From contig NZ_CP088953.1 in the NCBI RefSeq assembly GCF_021165935.1, positions 1,969,501-2,033,500 of the forward strand: DNA of 64,000 nucleotides, written 5' to 3'. Position numbers and translations under genes: made by a program. Source of the stretch: Microbulbifer elongatus. Lineage in GTDB: Bacteria; Pseudomonadota; Gammaproteobacteria; Pseudomonadales; Cellvibrionaceae. How positions within the stretch are numbered: the first letter of the stretch is position 1; every line of letters starts with the position of its first letter. Positions 37,163 through 45,939 of this stretch are shown here, piece after piece. The notes below the pieces were generated by a model that did no database searches, was not told the origin of the DNA, and saw nothing but the letters and a program-made list of their open reading frames with translations.

Positions 37163-38632
37163 TTACTTTTTATTCAGAATGTATTGCAGCAGCAGCGGAA
37201 CCGGACGTCCGGTGGCGCCTTTGGCGGCGCCGGATTTCCAGGCGCTGCCGGCGATATCCAGGTGGGCCCAGTTGTAGTCTTCGGCGAAGCGGGCAAGGAA
37301 GCAGGCTGCGGTCACGGAGCCGGCTTCACGGCCGCCAATGTTCTGCATGTCGGCGAAATTGGAGTTCAGCATGGGCTGGTACTCGTCCCACAGCGGCATG
37401 CGCCAGGCGCGGTCACCGGCGGTTTCGCCGGCGGCGATCAGGTCTTCAGCCAGTTTGTCCTGGTTGGCGTAAAGGCCTGTGGCGTGGTGGCCGAGGGCAA
37501 TAACACAGGCGCCGGTGAGGGTGGCCACGTCGATCACCACGCTGGGCTTGAATTTACCCGCCCAGGTCAGGGCGTCGCACAGCACCAGGCGGCCTTCCGC
37601 ATCGGTGTTGAGAATCTCGATGGTCTTGCCGCTCATCGAGGTGACGACATCCCCCGGCTTGCTGGCACGGCCGCTAGGCATGTTTTCCGCCGCGGCGACA
37701 ACACCCACCACGTTGACCGGGGCGTTCATTTCCACCAGTGCATTCATCACGCCGAATACACTGGCGGCACCGCACATGTCGAACTTCATCTCGTCCATCA
37801 TGGCACCGGGCTTCAGGCTGATGCCGCCGGTGTCAAAGGTGATGCCCTTACCGACAAGCACAATCGGCTTCTGGCCGGTTTTGCCGCCCTTGTAGTTCAT
37901 GGCGATCATCGCCGCCGGTTCGTCACTGCCCTTGGCCACGCTCATGAAAGCGCCCATGCCCAGGGATTCCATTTTCTTGTTATCCAGTACCGTGGTAGTG
38001 AGCTTTGTGTGTTTTTTCGCCAGCGCCTTGGCCTCACTCGCCAGGTAGCTCGGGGTGCAGATGTTGCCGGGCAGGTTGCCCAGTTCCCGCGCCACATTAC
38101 TGCCGAGGGCCTGGCCGCCGCCGAACTCCACGCCTTTCTGCAGGGCTTTCAGCTGCTTTTTTTCCGGTGCGTGGGCGGTGAACTTGGCCAGTGGATTGGG
38201 TTTGGCGTCGCTGTGGCAGCGCGTGAATTTGTAGCTGGCGAGGCCAGCGGCGAGGGCGAGTTGCGCACCCTGCCAGGTGATGTCAGCGTCTTTTACGGCT
38301 ACTTCCGTCAGGTACGAAGTGGCGTCTTTCAGGGATTTGATGGCGCGCGCGCTGTTGTTGGCCAGCTTGCGGAACTCTGGCTGGGAGATGGGGGCCTTGC
38401 TGCTGCGTACCAGCAGTATGCGATCACAGCCGCTCTCCAGGTTCGGGACCATCAGGGTGCTGCCGATGGTGCTGCCCAGGTCGCCGCGCTTGAGGAGTTT
38501 GGCCAGGGCGCCGTCGTTCGCCTTGTCCAGCGCGCTGCCACTGTCGGTGAGGCGGTTCTTGTTGTCGACGGCGATGATCGCGCAGGCAGTGCGCTGCTTC
38601 AGAATGTCGGTGACCTTGGCGGTAAACTGCAT
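37163..38632 (-). CDS. pepA: Leucyl aminopeptidase PepA (M17)
   Basis: A 489-residue cytosolic aminopeptidase needing two divalent metals; in E. coli it is also a DNA-binding protein in site-specific recombination and carAB regulation. The catalytic C-terminal domain shows VGKGITFDTGGISLKP (metal-binding Lys and Asp), the M17 signature NTDAEGRL, and EMKFDMCGAA. The N-terminal domain (about 1-160) is the less conserved regulatory part. Length agrees with the family (about 500). It is divergent from lptF, as in E. coli, with 301 bases between; I see no clear operator there. Confidence 0.96.
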   Translation of the reverse strand: MQFTAKVTDILKQRTACAIIAVDNKNRLTDSGSALDKANDGALAKLLKRGDLGSTIGSTLMVPNLESGCDRILLVRSSKAPISQPEFRKLANNSARAIKSLKDATSYLTEVAVKDADITWQGAQLALAAGLASYKFTRCHSDAKPNPLAKFTAHAPEKKQLKALQKGVEFGGGQALGSNVARELGNLPGNICTPSYLASEAKALAKKHTKLTTTVLDNKKMESLGMGAFMSVAKGSDEPAAMIAMNYKGGKTGQKPIVLVGKGITFDTGGISLKPGAMMDEMKFDMCGAASVFGVMNALVEMNAPVNVVGVVAAAENMPSGRASKPGDVVTSMSGKTIEILNTDAEGRLVLCDALTWAGKFKPSVVIDVATLTGACVIALGHHATGLYANQDKLAEDLIAAGETAGDRAWRMPLWDEYQPMLNSNFADMQNIGGREAGSVTAACFLARFAEDYNWAHLDIAGSAWKSGAAKGATGRPVPLLLQYILNKK

Positions 38633-38933
38633 GTATTCGGTTCCTTGGTGGTTTTTTCGCGTGCCGCGGCGTCAGTGCAGACGAAATGTTTGGCCCCAAA
38701 ATCGAGGGCTCAGTAGTGTCTTGCTGTCAGCAGGCCAGAGAAACAGTGGTGGGCCGAGACATTGCCGGGCTTTTTGGTGATAATGCGCCGCACAAGTTTA
38801 ACCCGAGTCGCATCGCTTTGCTCGGGAACCTCTGATCAGGTGTTCTACTCTGACACCCGACGATGCCAATAAACCGGAATCGCATTTCCAATCGTCCAAT
38901 CCAAACAGTGCAATCAGGGAAGCTGGTCGTTCA

Positions 38934-40073
38934 GTGATTATTTTCCGCTACCTCTGCCGCGAGTTACTCGGTGCCACCCTGGCGGTCAGTGCCGTGTTAC
39001 TACTGATGGTCATGAGTGGCCGTTTTGTGAAGTATCTGGCGGAAGCTGCGGCGGGTGATCTTTCCGCGGGTATTCTGTTCTCTCTGATGGGTTTCCGCCT
39101 GCCGGGATTCCTTGAGCTGGTGATCCCACTGGGCTTTTTTGTGGGCATTCTGCTGGCCTACGGCCGCCTCTATATCGAAAGTGAAATGACGGTACTGCAC
39201 GCCTGCGGGTTCAGTGAGCGCCAGTTGCTGCGCTATACCCTGGTGCCGGCACTGATGGTGGCGGCCTTTGTGGGGGCCATGAGTCTGTACCTGACGCCCA
39301 CCGGGATCGAACGGACCTCCCACCTGCTGACGGCGGACAAAACCCGCAACGAGTTTGATCACCTGGTGCCGAAGAAATTTGTCGCCACCGGTGGCGGGCG
39401 CGCCGTTTACTACGCCGAGGGGCTGAGCGAAGACCGCTCCACCATGCATAAGGTGTTCCTGGCGGAGCTGGGTAATTCCCGTGGAGACACCGAGACGGAC
39501 CACCAGATCGTCACCGTGGCCCGGGAAGGTGTGCAGCAGATAGACCCGGAAACCGGTCTCCGCTATCTGGTGCTGCGGGATGGCTATCGCTACGAGGGCG
39601 TACCCGGTCAGAGTGATTACCGGCAGATGGCGTTTTCCAGCTACGAGGTGCTGCTCGAAGTGCCACGCCTGCGCTCCAAGGCCAGTGAAAAGCTGCAATC
39701 CATGTCCACCGCGGCCCTGTGGAAAAGTGAAGACCCGCGTGAGCGGGTGAACCTGCACTGGCGCTTCAGCCTGCCGGTGCTGGTGCTGGTGGTTGCGATT
39801 CTCGCGGTGCCGCTGAGCCGTACTAACCCTCGCCAGGGGCGCTACGCCAAAATGATACCGGCAGTGCTGCTGTACATCATTTATCTGGTGGCGCTGCAGG
39901 GTGTGCGCGGTGCGATCGAGGATGGCAAGATCGAACAGGCTTGGGCCATTTGGCTGGTGCACCCGCCATTTTTGATCCTCGGGCTGTTCCTGTTGGGCGG
40001 GCGTAAACTGAAAAAGCCACGCAAGCGCGGTGGCGATGGTGCCGATAAAGGAGGTGCCCATGTCCCTGCTTGA
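38934..40073 (+). CDS. lptF: LPS export ABC transporter permease LptF
   Basis: A 379-residue inner-membrane subunit of the LptB2FGC complex that extracts LPS and feeds the periplasmic bridge. It has three membrane helices at each end (about 10-120 and 268-360) and a periplasmic beta-jellyroll between (about 130-260). MIFRYLCRELLGATLAV and the C-terminal PLSRTNPRQGRYAKMIPAVL block (coupling and membrane segment) are typical. The start is GTG 38934 with only a weak AGGGA upstream. The end overlaps lptG by 14 bases, so the pair is coupled. Confidence 0.95.
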   Translation: MIIFRYLCRELLGATLAVSAVLLLMVMSGRFVKYLAEAAAGDLSAGILFSLMGFRLPGFLELVIPLGFFVGILLAYGRLYIESEMTVLHACGFSERQLLRYTLVPALMVAAFVGAMSLYLTPTGIERTSHLLTADKTRNEFDHLVPKKFVATGGGRAVYYAEGLSEDRSTMHKVFLAELGNSRGDTETDHQIVTVAREGVQQIDPETGLRYLVLRDGYRYEGVPGQSDYRQMAFSSYEVLLEVPRLRSKASEKLQSMSTAALWKSEDPRERVNLHWRFSLPVLVLVVAILAVPLSRTNPRQGRYAKMIPAVLLYIIYLVALQGVRGAIEDGKIEQAWAIWLVHPPFLILGLFLLGGRKLKKPRKRGGDGADKGGAHVPA

Positions 40074-41121
40074 TCGCTACATCGCCCGTACCGTGACGCT
40101 GGCAATTCTCGCGGTGCTGATGGTTATCCTTGGTCTGGATGTGATTTCCGCCATCGTCGATGGCCTGGGAGATCTGGGGGGGGACTATCAGTTTGCCGAT
40201 ATGCTTGAGTATGTGGTGTGGACGCTTCCGGAGCGGATTTACAGCCAGCTCGGCTTTTCGGCACTGGTGGGCTGTATGGTCGGCCTCGGTACACTGGCCG
40301 GGACCAGCGAGCTGACAGTGATGCGTGCGGCGGGGATATCCATCGGCCGCATTGCCTGGGCGGTGATGAAACCGGTGCTGGTGTTGATTGTGTTGGGGCT
40401 GGCACTGGCGGAGCTGGTGATTCCGTATACGAACCAGACGGCCGAAAGCCAGCGGGCGATTGCCCAGGGTGAGCTCGATAATGCGGGGCTGGAGCAGGGA
40501 TTATGGCTGTTCGAGGGCGGAGAGTTTGTGCATTTCAATGCGGCGCTGCCGGGCGGTACCCTGTTTGGTATTACCCGGTACAAGTTCGATCAGGATCAGC
40601 AGTTGGAGCAGGTGGTGTTTTCCGAGCGTGGGCACTTTGCCAATGACCGCTGGGAGCTGCAGAACAGCCGCCAGACAAGCCTGACCCCGGAGCGTGCCAG
40701 CAGCACCCGTGAAGCGCAGTCCACCTGGGACTCCGATATGTCACCGGATCTGTTCTCGCTGGTTGTGCCGCTGCCGTCGGACCTGTCGCCGCGCAACCTC
40801 TGGTCCTATGGGCGTTTTCTCGACCGCAAGGGCGAGGAGTCTGCACGCTACTGGCTGGCCTTCTGGAAAAAGATTCTGCAGCCGCTGACGATTGCCGGCC
40901 TGGTGATGATGGCGATCTCGTTTATTTTTGGCCCACTGCGGGAAGTCACCACTGGCTTGCGGGTATTTACCGGGGTGATTGTGGGGATCGTGTTCCAGAC
41001 GGTTCAGGATATGCTCGGGCCGTCTTCAGTGGTGTTCGGGTTTCCGCCGTTTATTGCGGTGATGGTGCCGATCCTGGCGAGCTTTTTACTGGGGTGGGCG
41101 CTTTTGAAGCGGGCGAGATAA
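40060..41121 (+). CDS. lptG: LPS export ABC transporter permease LptG
   Basis: A 353-residue partner of LptF in the LPS exporter. It has the same fold: three helices, a periplasmic jellyroll and three helices. Family blocks include MSLLDRYIARTVTLAI, LGTLAGTSELTVMRAAGIS (coupling-helix region) and FIFGPLREVTTGLRVFTGV. ATG 40060 lies five bases after AAAGGAGG, a near-ideal ribosome binding site inside the lptF coding end, which fixes the start. No lptB or lptC gene is in this window, as expected, since these usually sit elsewhere. Confidence 0.96.
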   Translation: MSLLDRYIARTVTLAILAVLMVILGLDVISAIVDGLGDLGGDYQFADMLEYVVWTLPERIYSQLGFSALVGCMVGLGTLAGTSELTVMRAAGISIGRIAWAVMKPVLVLIVLGLALAELVIPYTNQTAESQRAIAQGELDNAGLEQGLWLFEGGEFVHFNAALPGGTLFGITRYKFDQDQQLEQVVFSERGHFANDRWELQNSRQTSLTPERASSTREAQSTWDSDMSPDLFSLVVPLPSDLSPRNLWSYGRFLDRKGEESARYWLAFWKKILQPLTIAGLVMMAISFIFGPLREVTTGLRVFTGVIVGIVFQTVQDMLGPSSVVFGFPPFIAVMVPILASFLLGWALLKRAR

Positions 41122-41149
41122 ACCTCGCTGGCGGAATACTATCCAGTCT

Positions 41150-41194
41150 GGTGGCGTGGTGCCGCTATCGGGTGCCCCGAGAGGCACCTTCGCA
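41150..41194 (+). repeat. Possible internally deleted remnant of the cruciform family
   Basis: The segment begins GGTGGCG and contains GCCGCTATCGG, resembling the left flank and stem start of elements A and D. It ends GCACCTTCGC, resembling the right flank of D. Between them is only a short hairpin, GGTGCC/GGCACC. If related, the loop and most of the stem have been lost. The same hairpin could serve as a weak terminator between lptG and the convergent RDD gene. Confidence 0.3.
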
Positions 41195-41213
41195 CTTTGC
41201 TACTGTACGGGTC

Positions 41214-41717
41214 TCAGGTCTTACTCTTCTTCTTTTTCGGCAGCTGCCGCACTTCGGTATCCGATGCCAGGTCATGCCAACTGGCGCGGTCTGCACGAAA
41301 ATATCCCCAGAAGTAACCCAGGCCAAAACAGGCCACTGAGAGCGGGCCTACCAGTGCGCGAATGAAGCACTGGTACCAGCTCAGCTGCACCCCGTTGTTG
41401 TTGGCCACCATCAGGCGCCACGCGCGCATCCCGATGGTCTGGCCCGCGGCGCGCCAGGACCAGAAGAAATAGCCCGCGGTCACAGCGAAGAGGCCAAACT
41501 GATACAGCGGGCCACCCACGCAGGGGGTGTAATCTACATGTTCCGGTTGGCAGTGCAGCCCGCCAAAGGTCGAGGCTACCAGCATGGCGAAGAATCCGTA
41601 CACCATCCACAGCCCGGCGAGGATCATCCCGTCGTAGAGCAGGGCGATCAGCCGCGGGACCACGCCGGCGCGGGGGAGTTGGTTGAACTGGGTCGGGGTA
41701 TTGACGGTGTCGGACAC
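41214..41717 (-). CDS. RDD family membrane protein
   Basis: A 167-residue RDD-family protein with three to four membrane helices. The Arg-containing first helix RAGVVPRLIALLYDGMIL and the later GQTIGMRAWRLMV are the two signature blocks. Some RDD proteins transport compatible solutes or ions, but most are uncharacterised. A Lys-rich C-terminus (PKKKKSKT) is cytoplasmic. It converges with lptG. Homologues commonly lie near lptFG and pepA in marine gammaproteobacteria. Confidence 0.88.
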   Translation of the reverse strand: MSDTVNTPTQFNQLPRAGVVPRLIALLYDGMILAGLWMVYGFFAMLVASTFGGLHCQPEHVDYTPCVGGPLYQFGLFAVTAGYFFWSWRAAGQTIGMRAWRLMVANNNGVQLSWYQCFIRALVGPLSVACFGLGYFWGYFRADRASWHDLASDTEVRQLPKKKKSKT

Positions 41718-41785
41718 GGGAATCTCCGCCTGTGAAAAACGTGGCGGAGATTCTAGCAGGTTAGCGGGAAGAATCAGGCCGGACT

Positions 41786-42292
41786 TCAGAACTCGTATTC
41801 GACCGAGATTTTGAACTTGTCATCGGACAGGCGGACATCGTAATCCAGTGCGTCATTGAAGTTGAACTTGCCGCCGCCCTGGGTATAGCGCAGTAACGGG
41901 TGCTGTTTACTGCGTTTGTGTTGCTCCATGTACGTTTTGAAACCCATTTTCAGGATCTCGTTAACCGCGCGGCCACCGGTCTTATCCACATATTCACTGG
42001 GGCGGGTGTGCTGCTCCAGCCACTGATGGTTCAGGCGGCGGTGGATCATACCCATGGAGTTGTTGAGCAGGTTTTCCGCGGATTCGTACAGCGCGTTGTT
42101 GTCCATGCCAAAAGCGCTGTCGATGAAAAAGGCGTTGTCGGCCTGAAGATTCAGAGCGCTGTTGGAATCGGGGATAAAAATATCGTCGGCGAGGAGGGTG
42201 GAGGAAAATGGAAGCAGAAGCAGGCCAAGCACCGCTGGCAGGGCACGAGCCTGGCGCTTAGAGGAAAGATACCGAGTACTGCGAGAATCCAT
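41786..42292 (-). CDS. Hypothetical secreted protein, 168 aa
   Basis: I do not recognise this family. The N-terminus is basic and then hydrophobic (ALPAVLGLLLLPFSSTLLADD), a likely signal peptide cleaved after the Ala near residue 35. The mature part is mixed alpha/beta, without Cys, and ends in alternating hydrophobic residues and Phe (DDKFKISVEYEF), as is common for outer-membrane-associated or beta-rich periplasmic proteins. I take ATG 42292 because GGGGTGG lies five bases upstream. The 604 bases to the next gene hold no other gene. Confidence 0.6.
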   Translation of the reverse strand: MDSRSTRYLSSKRQARALPAVLGLLLLPFSSTLLADDIFIPDSNSALNLQADNAFFIDSAFGMDNNALYESAENLLNNSMGMIHRRLNHQWLEQHTRPSEYVDKTGGRAVNEILKMGFKTYMEQHKRSKQHPLLRYTQGGGKFNFNDALDYDVRLSDDKFKISVEYEF

Positions 42293-42896
42293 TTTTCCAC
42301 CCCGGGGAGTATTTGCTTGGCTCAGTTGGTTACTGAACAACCACTGAATTTATTATGGCTCACCCTGAACATGACGTTGTATCTCACAAAATCCGGAAAA
42401 GTGCCAATGCTGGTTGTGAATTCTATGTGAAATATGGTCATTTCGCTGCGAGCCCCGCCAGTGCTGGATGTATAGAGTTTTGCCCAGTTTGCGGGGGCTG
42501 CGGGGATGATTCCGCCAATGTTTTTTAATATAAAAACCATATGGTCACGGTGTCACTTATAAAAACATTGTCTAGTGACGGAAGCGCGGAATCATTAGTG
42601 AGAGGAGAAATCTGGACCGTGGTTCCCCGGTCGGATACGTTTGGCGCAGAGTTGGTCATCTTTGAGCCCTGACCCCCGATGTGGCTATCGCACCGTCTGT
42701 CGCGGTAAGGATCCGGTGTACGGGCAGGCTGTTCCCGGTAAGTCGGGTATCGTGTTGACAGCGCTGTCTTTTTCGCTATTGTGGTGCACTGGCCGGATTC
42801 TGAAGTACCGGCATACCCGATCATCCACGATAAGAATCCACGGGCGCCTTTCCGGTTTGCGAGAGCGGCGAGGGCCCATCAAAATAGAGATCATCC
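42293..42896. other. 604-base gap upstream of the hexosaminidase gene
   Basis: No convincing gene is visible. Near 42528-42565 the sequence is AT-rich, with a 10-bp palindrome ACCATATGGT (42536-42545) and two copies of TATAAAAAC about 27 bases apart, which could be a regulator site. A sigma70-like promoter lies near 42755-42782. Short open frames on both strands here have no ribosome binding sites or protein-like composition. Confidence 0.5.
42755..42782 (+). promoter_or_regulatory. Candidate sigma70 promoter for the hexosaminidase gene
   Basis: A perfect -35 box TTGACA (42755-42760) is followed after 16 bases by TATTGT (42777-42782), a four-of-six match to the -10 box. It lies about 115 bases before the hexosaminidase start. 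Confidence 0.5.
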
Positions 42897-45596
42897 ATGA
42901 GACGGATCCCACTCTTTGCCAGCCTGGCCCTGTCCACATTGATTGCTTCCTGCGCTGAGCCCGAGTCCAGTCAGCCTCCGGCCGCCGATGCCCAACTGTC
43001 TGCACCGGAGCGCATCGCCGCCAACTTTGACGTTACCCAGGAAGTGCTGCTCAACTTTCAGGGGGTGGATGACGCGCTGCGAGCGCAGTGCAAACAGGCC
43101 GGCGGCAGTGCTGCGACCTGTTCTACCTATCGGATCAGCCTGATCAACAACGGCCCTGCGGTGGCCGCGGATGAGCGCGACTGGACCCTCTATTTTCACA
43201 GTGTGCGCCGCTCCCTGGCGCTGCTGAATACGGACGCGTTCACGCTGGAAAGAGTGAATGGCGACCTGCACCGCCTGATTCCCAACGAGCGCTTTACCGG
43301 CATTGGCTCCGGTGAAACTCTGCAGCTGGACCTGCTCGCAGAGAGCTGGATGCAGTTCGAATCGGACTTCCAGCCTCGCCTGTTCGTGGTCGATGGTGAC
43401 GGTGCCCCCCACATCATCCGTTCCACCGATACCGATGACCTTTCGGATATTGTCCTGCCGATTACCAAAAACCATCCCGACAACTGGAAACGTGTGGCGG
43501 AGGATGCCAATACACTGGCCACGGCCGATAGCCGTTTCCAGCAGTTCACTGCCGATGTGGAAGCGGTGGATGCGCAGGAATGGCGCGGCCGTATTATCCC
43601 GCAACCGGCTAATGTGCAGTTGACGGACGCGCCGCTGATTCAGCTTGACGCCGGTATTGCGCTGCAGGCGGAAGGCCTGGATGCCGGCAGTGTGGCTGCA
43701 CTGCAGCAGCGTCTGGCTACCCTGCAGCTGTCCGCCAGTGGTGATGAGGCGTATGGGGTTTCCGTGACCATCGACCCAGGCGCCTTCAGTAAGCGGCCGG
43801 CGGGAGCCTACCGCCTGAATGTGGCGGAACAGGGCGCCGAGGTGGTCGGTGTGGATGCCAGCGGTGCCTTTTACGGGGTGCAGTCTCTGCTGGCCCTGGT
43901 GGACCTGAAAAGTGGCAGTCTGCCCCAGGTGGTTGTGGATGACGCCCCGCGCTTTCCTCATCGCGGCATGTTTGTGGACGTGGGCCGCAACTTCCACAGC
44001 AAGGAGGTGATTCTCAAGCTGCTGGATCAGATGGCGGCCTACAAGCTCAATCGGTTTCATTTCCACCTGTCCGACGATGAAGGGTGGCGCCTGGAGATTC
44101 CGGGGCTGCCGGAACTGACCGAGATCGGTAGCCAGCGCTGTTTCGACCTGGAGGAGAATCGCTGTCTGCTGCCGCAACTGGGTTCCGGCCCCTTCGCAGA
44201 TAACTTCGGTAGTGGTTTCTACAGCGTGGACGACTACGTGGAGATTCTGCGCTATGCAGCGGACCGCCATATCGAAGTGGTCCCGGAGTTTGATATGCCG
44301 GCCCACGCCCGTTCCGCGGTAGTGGCGATGGAGGCCCGTTATCGCAAACTGAAGGATGCTGACCCGGAAGCGGCGTCTGCCTACCGTCTGATTGACCCAC
44401 AGGACGACACCCGGTACCTGTCGGTGCAGTTCTACAACGACAGCTATATCAATCCATGTGTGGACTCCACTTACGCGTTTGTCGGCAAGCTGATTGGCGA
44501 GGTCAAAGCCATGCACGACCGCGCTGGCCATCCGCTGAAAACCTGGCACTTCGGAGGTGACGAGGCGGTGAATATCCTCGCTGCGGATGCCTTTGAAGTG
44601 GGGCCGGGCGAAAACCCGGAGAAGGGCGATGTCACGGCGGAACAGCGCAACAAACCGTGGACCAATTCTCCCCAGTGCCAGAAGCTGATTGCCAGTGGTG
44701 AAGTGAAGGCGATGGATGAACTGGGCGAATTGTACGCCAAACGGGTCAGTCGACTGGTGGCCGATGCGGGCATTCCCACCATGGCGGCGTGGAACGACGG
44801 GGTAAAGAAAATCAGCGATGCCAGTGCCGAGCTGGCAACCCCTAACAACTATGTGAATTCCTGGGCACCGCTGTTCTGGGGCGGGGGTGACGAGAGTGTG
44901 CACTTTGCCGAGACCGGCTTTGACCTGGTGCAGTCCCACTCCGACTTCCTGTACTTCGACATGCCCCAGGAAGTCGATCCGAAAGAGCGGGGTTATTACT
45001 GGGCGTCCCGGTATACCGATACGCGCAAGACCTTCAGCTATGCGCCACTGAACACCGCGCAGCTGGCGGAACTCTACCGGAATCGAGATGGCCAGAATTG
45101 GGAGGCGACCTCCCCGAGTGCGCACTTCGCGGAGAGTGTGCGCGGTATCCAGGGGCAGCTCTGGAGTGAAGTGGTGCGCACCGATGAAGCGGTGGAATAT
45201 CAGGTTTTCCCGCGCCTGCTGGCACTGGCGGAGCGCGCCTGGCACCAGGCGGACTGGGAATTGCCGTTGCAGGAAGGACAGAGTTTCCATGCTGAGTCCT
45301 CGTTTGTGAACAAAGCGGCGCTGGCGTCAGACTGGTCCGGTTTTGCGGCAGCCCTGGGTAACAAGGAGCTGCTCAAGCTGGATCGTGCCGGTATCGGTTA
45401 CCGGGTGCCGGTGCCGGGTGCTGTGGTCGAGGACGCGCGAGTGAAGACCGCACTGCCTTACCCGGGACTGACCGTGGAGTATTTTGATGGCCAGCAATGG
45501 CAGTCGCTTACCGGCGAAGTGTCGGCAGAAGCGGTCCAGTCCGTTCGCGCCCGCAGTGCCGACGGTCAGCGTGCCGGTAGGGCCGTGGCGCTCTAA
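42897..45596 (+). CDS. Chitobiase-type beta-N-acetylhexosaminidase lipoprotein (GH20)
   Basis: An 899-residue secreted enzyme that removes terminal N-acetylglucosamine from chitobiose and chito-oligosaccharides. A lipoprotein signal ends at LIASC (C19), so it is outer-membrane or periplasm anchored. Domains in order are an N-terminal carbohydrate-binding chitobiase domain (about 40-200), a GH20b domain (about 205-340), the GH20 TIM barrel (from FPHRGMFVDVGRNFHS) with the catalytic Asp-Glu pair at about 555-556 in HFGGDEAVN, and a C-terminal chitobiase domain. It ends with a strong terminator and is monocistronic. No chitinase or NAG catabolic gene adjoins it. Confidence 0.95.
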   Translation: MRRIPLFASLALSTLIASCAEPESSQPPAADAQLSAPERIAANFDVTQEVLLNFQGVDDALRAQCKQAGGSAATCSTYRISLINNGPAVAADERDWTLYFHSVRRSLALLNTDAFTLERVNGDLHRLIPNERFTGIGSGETLQLDLLAESWMQFESDFQPRLFVVDGDGAPHIIRSTDTDDLSDIVLPITKNHPDNWKRVAEDANTLATADSRFQQFTADVEAVDAQEWRGRIIPQPANVQLTDAPLIQLDAGIALQAEGLDAGSVAALQQRLATLQLSASGDEAYGVSVTIDPGAFSKRPAGAYRLNVAEQGAEVVGVDASGAFYGVQSLLALVDLKSGSLPQVVVDDAPRFPHRGMFVDVGRNFHSKEVILKLLDQMAAYKLNRFHFHLSDDEGWRLEIPGLPELTEIGSQRCFDLEENRCLLPQLGSGPFADNFGSGFYSVDDYVEILRYAADRHIEVVPEFDMPAHARSAVVAMEARYRKLKDADPEAASAYRLIDPQDDTRYLSVQFYNDSYINPCVDSTYAFVGKLIGEVKAMHDRAGHPLKTWHFGGDEAVNILAADAFEVGPGENPEKGDVTAEQRNKPWTNSPQCQKLIASGEVKAMDELGELYAKRVSRLVADAGIPTMAAWNDGVKKISDASAELATPNNYVNSWAPLFWGGGDESVHFAETGFDLVQSHSDFLYFDMPQEVDPKERGYYWASRYTDTRKTFSYAPLNTAQLAELYRNRDGQNWEATSPSAHFAESVRGIQGQLWSEVVRTDEAVEYQVFPRLLALAERAWHQADWELPLQEGQSFHAESSFVNKAALASDWSGFAAALGNKELLKLDRAGIGYRVPVPGAVVEDARVKTALPYPGLTVEYFDGQQWQSLTGEVSAEAVQSVRARSADGQRAGRAVAL

Positions 45597-45640
45597 ATCA
45601 CCTGAGCCTGCACTGTCGCCAAGGCAGTGCTGACGGAATA

Positions 45641-45673
45641 GGGGGCAGCCGTGCACGGCTGCCCCCTTTTTTT
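45641..45673 (+). terminator. Strong Rho-independent terminator after the hexosaminidase gene
   Basis: A perfect 11-bp stem (45641-45651 with 45656-45666, GGGGGCAGCCG opposite CGGCTGCCCCC) around TGCA is followed by seven T residues. The rest of 45674-45939 before the GMC gene holds only a 10-bp palindrome CGAACGTTCG (45857-45866), a possible operator. Confidence 0.95.
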
Positions 45674-45939
45674 GTGGGGTGCCTGCGTTGCGTGTGCTCC
45701 CTCCTGCTCTGCAACGGTCGGTTCCCCCGTCGCGCCGCGCGCGAAAGCCGCGCTGTTCCGGGTCTACAATTGCTGGATTGACTGCAGCTGCTGCCGGCAT
45801 ATCTCTCACGGATTTCGGAATTGCTCGTGTTTTTCCCGTGGATCAAGGCATGCTGACGAACGTTCGATGCTAGATTGGGCGCCACCAACCCTTGAACCGA
45901 GCGAGTGGCACCATAACAAGCATAAAAAGAGAGAAGACC

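Noticed and set aside
37157..38716. A 519-codon plus-strand frame opposite pepA
   Set aside because: Low-quality His/Gly-rich translation without motifs; the M17 signature is intact on the minus strand.
42891..45290. A 799-codon open frame on the minus strand opposite the hexosaminidase gene
   Set aside because: GC-rich genes often keep the opposite strand open. The translation has no domain, is rich in His, Arg and Gln, and lies entirely across a well-supported GH20 gene.
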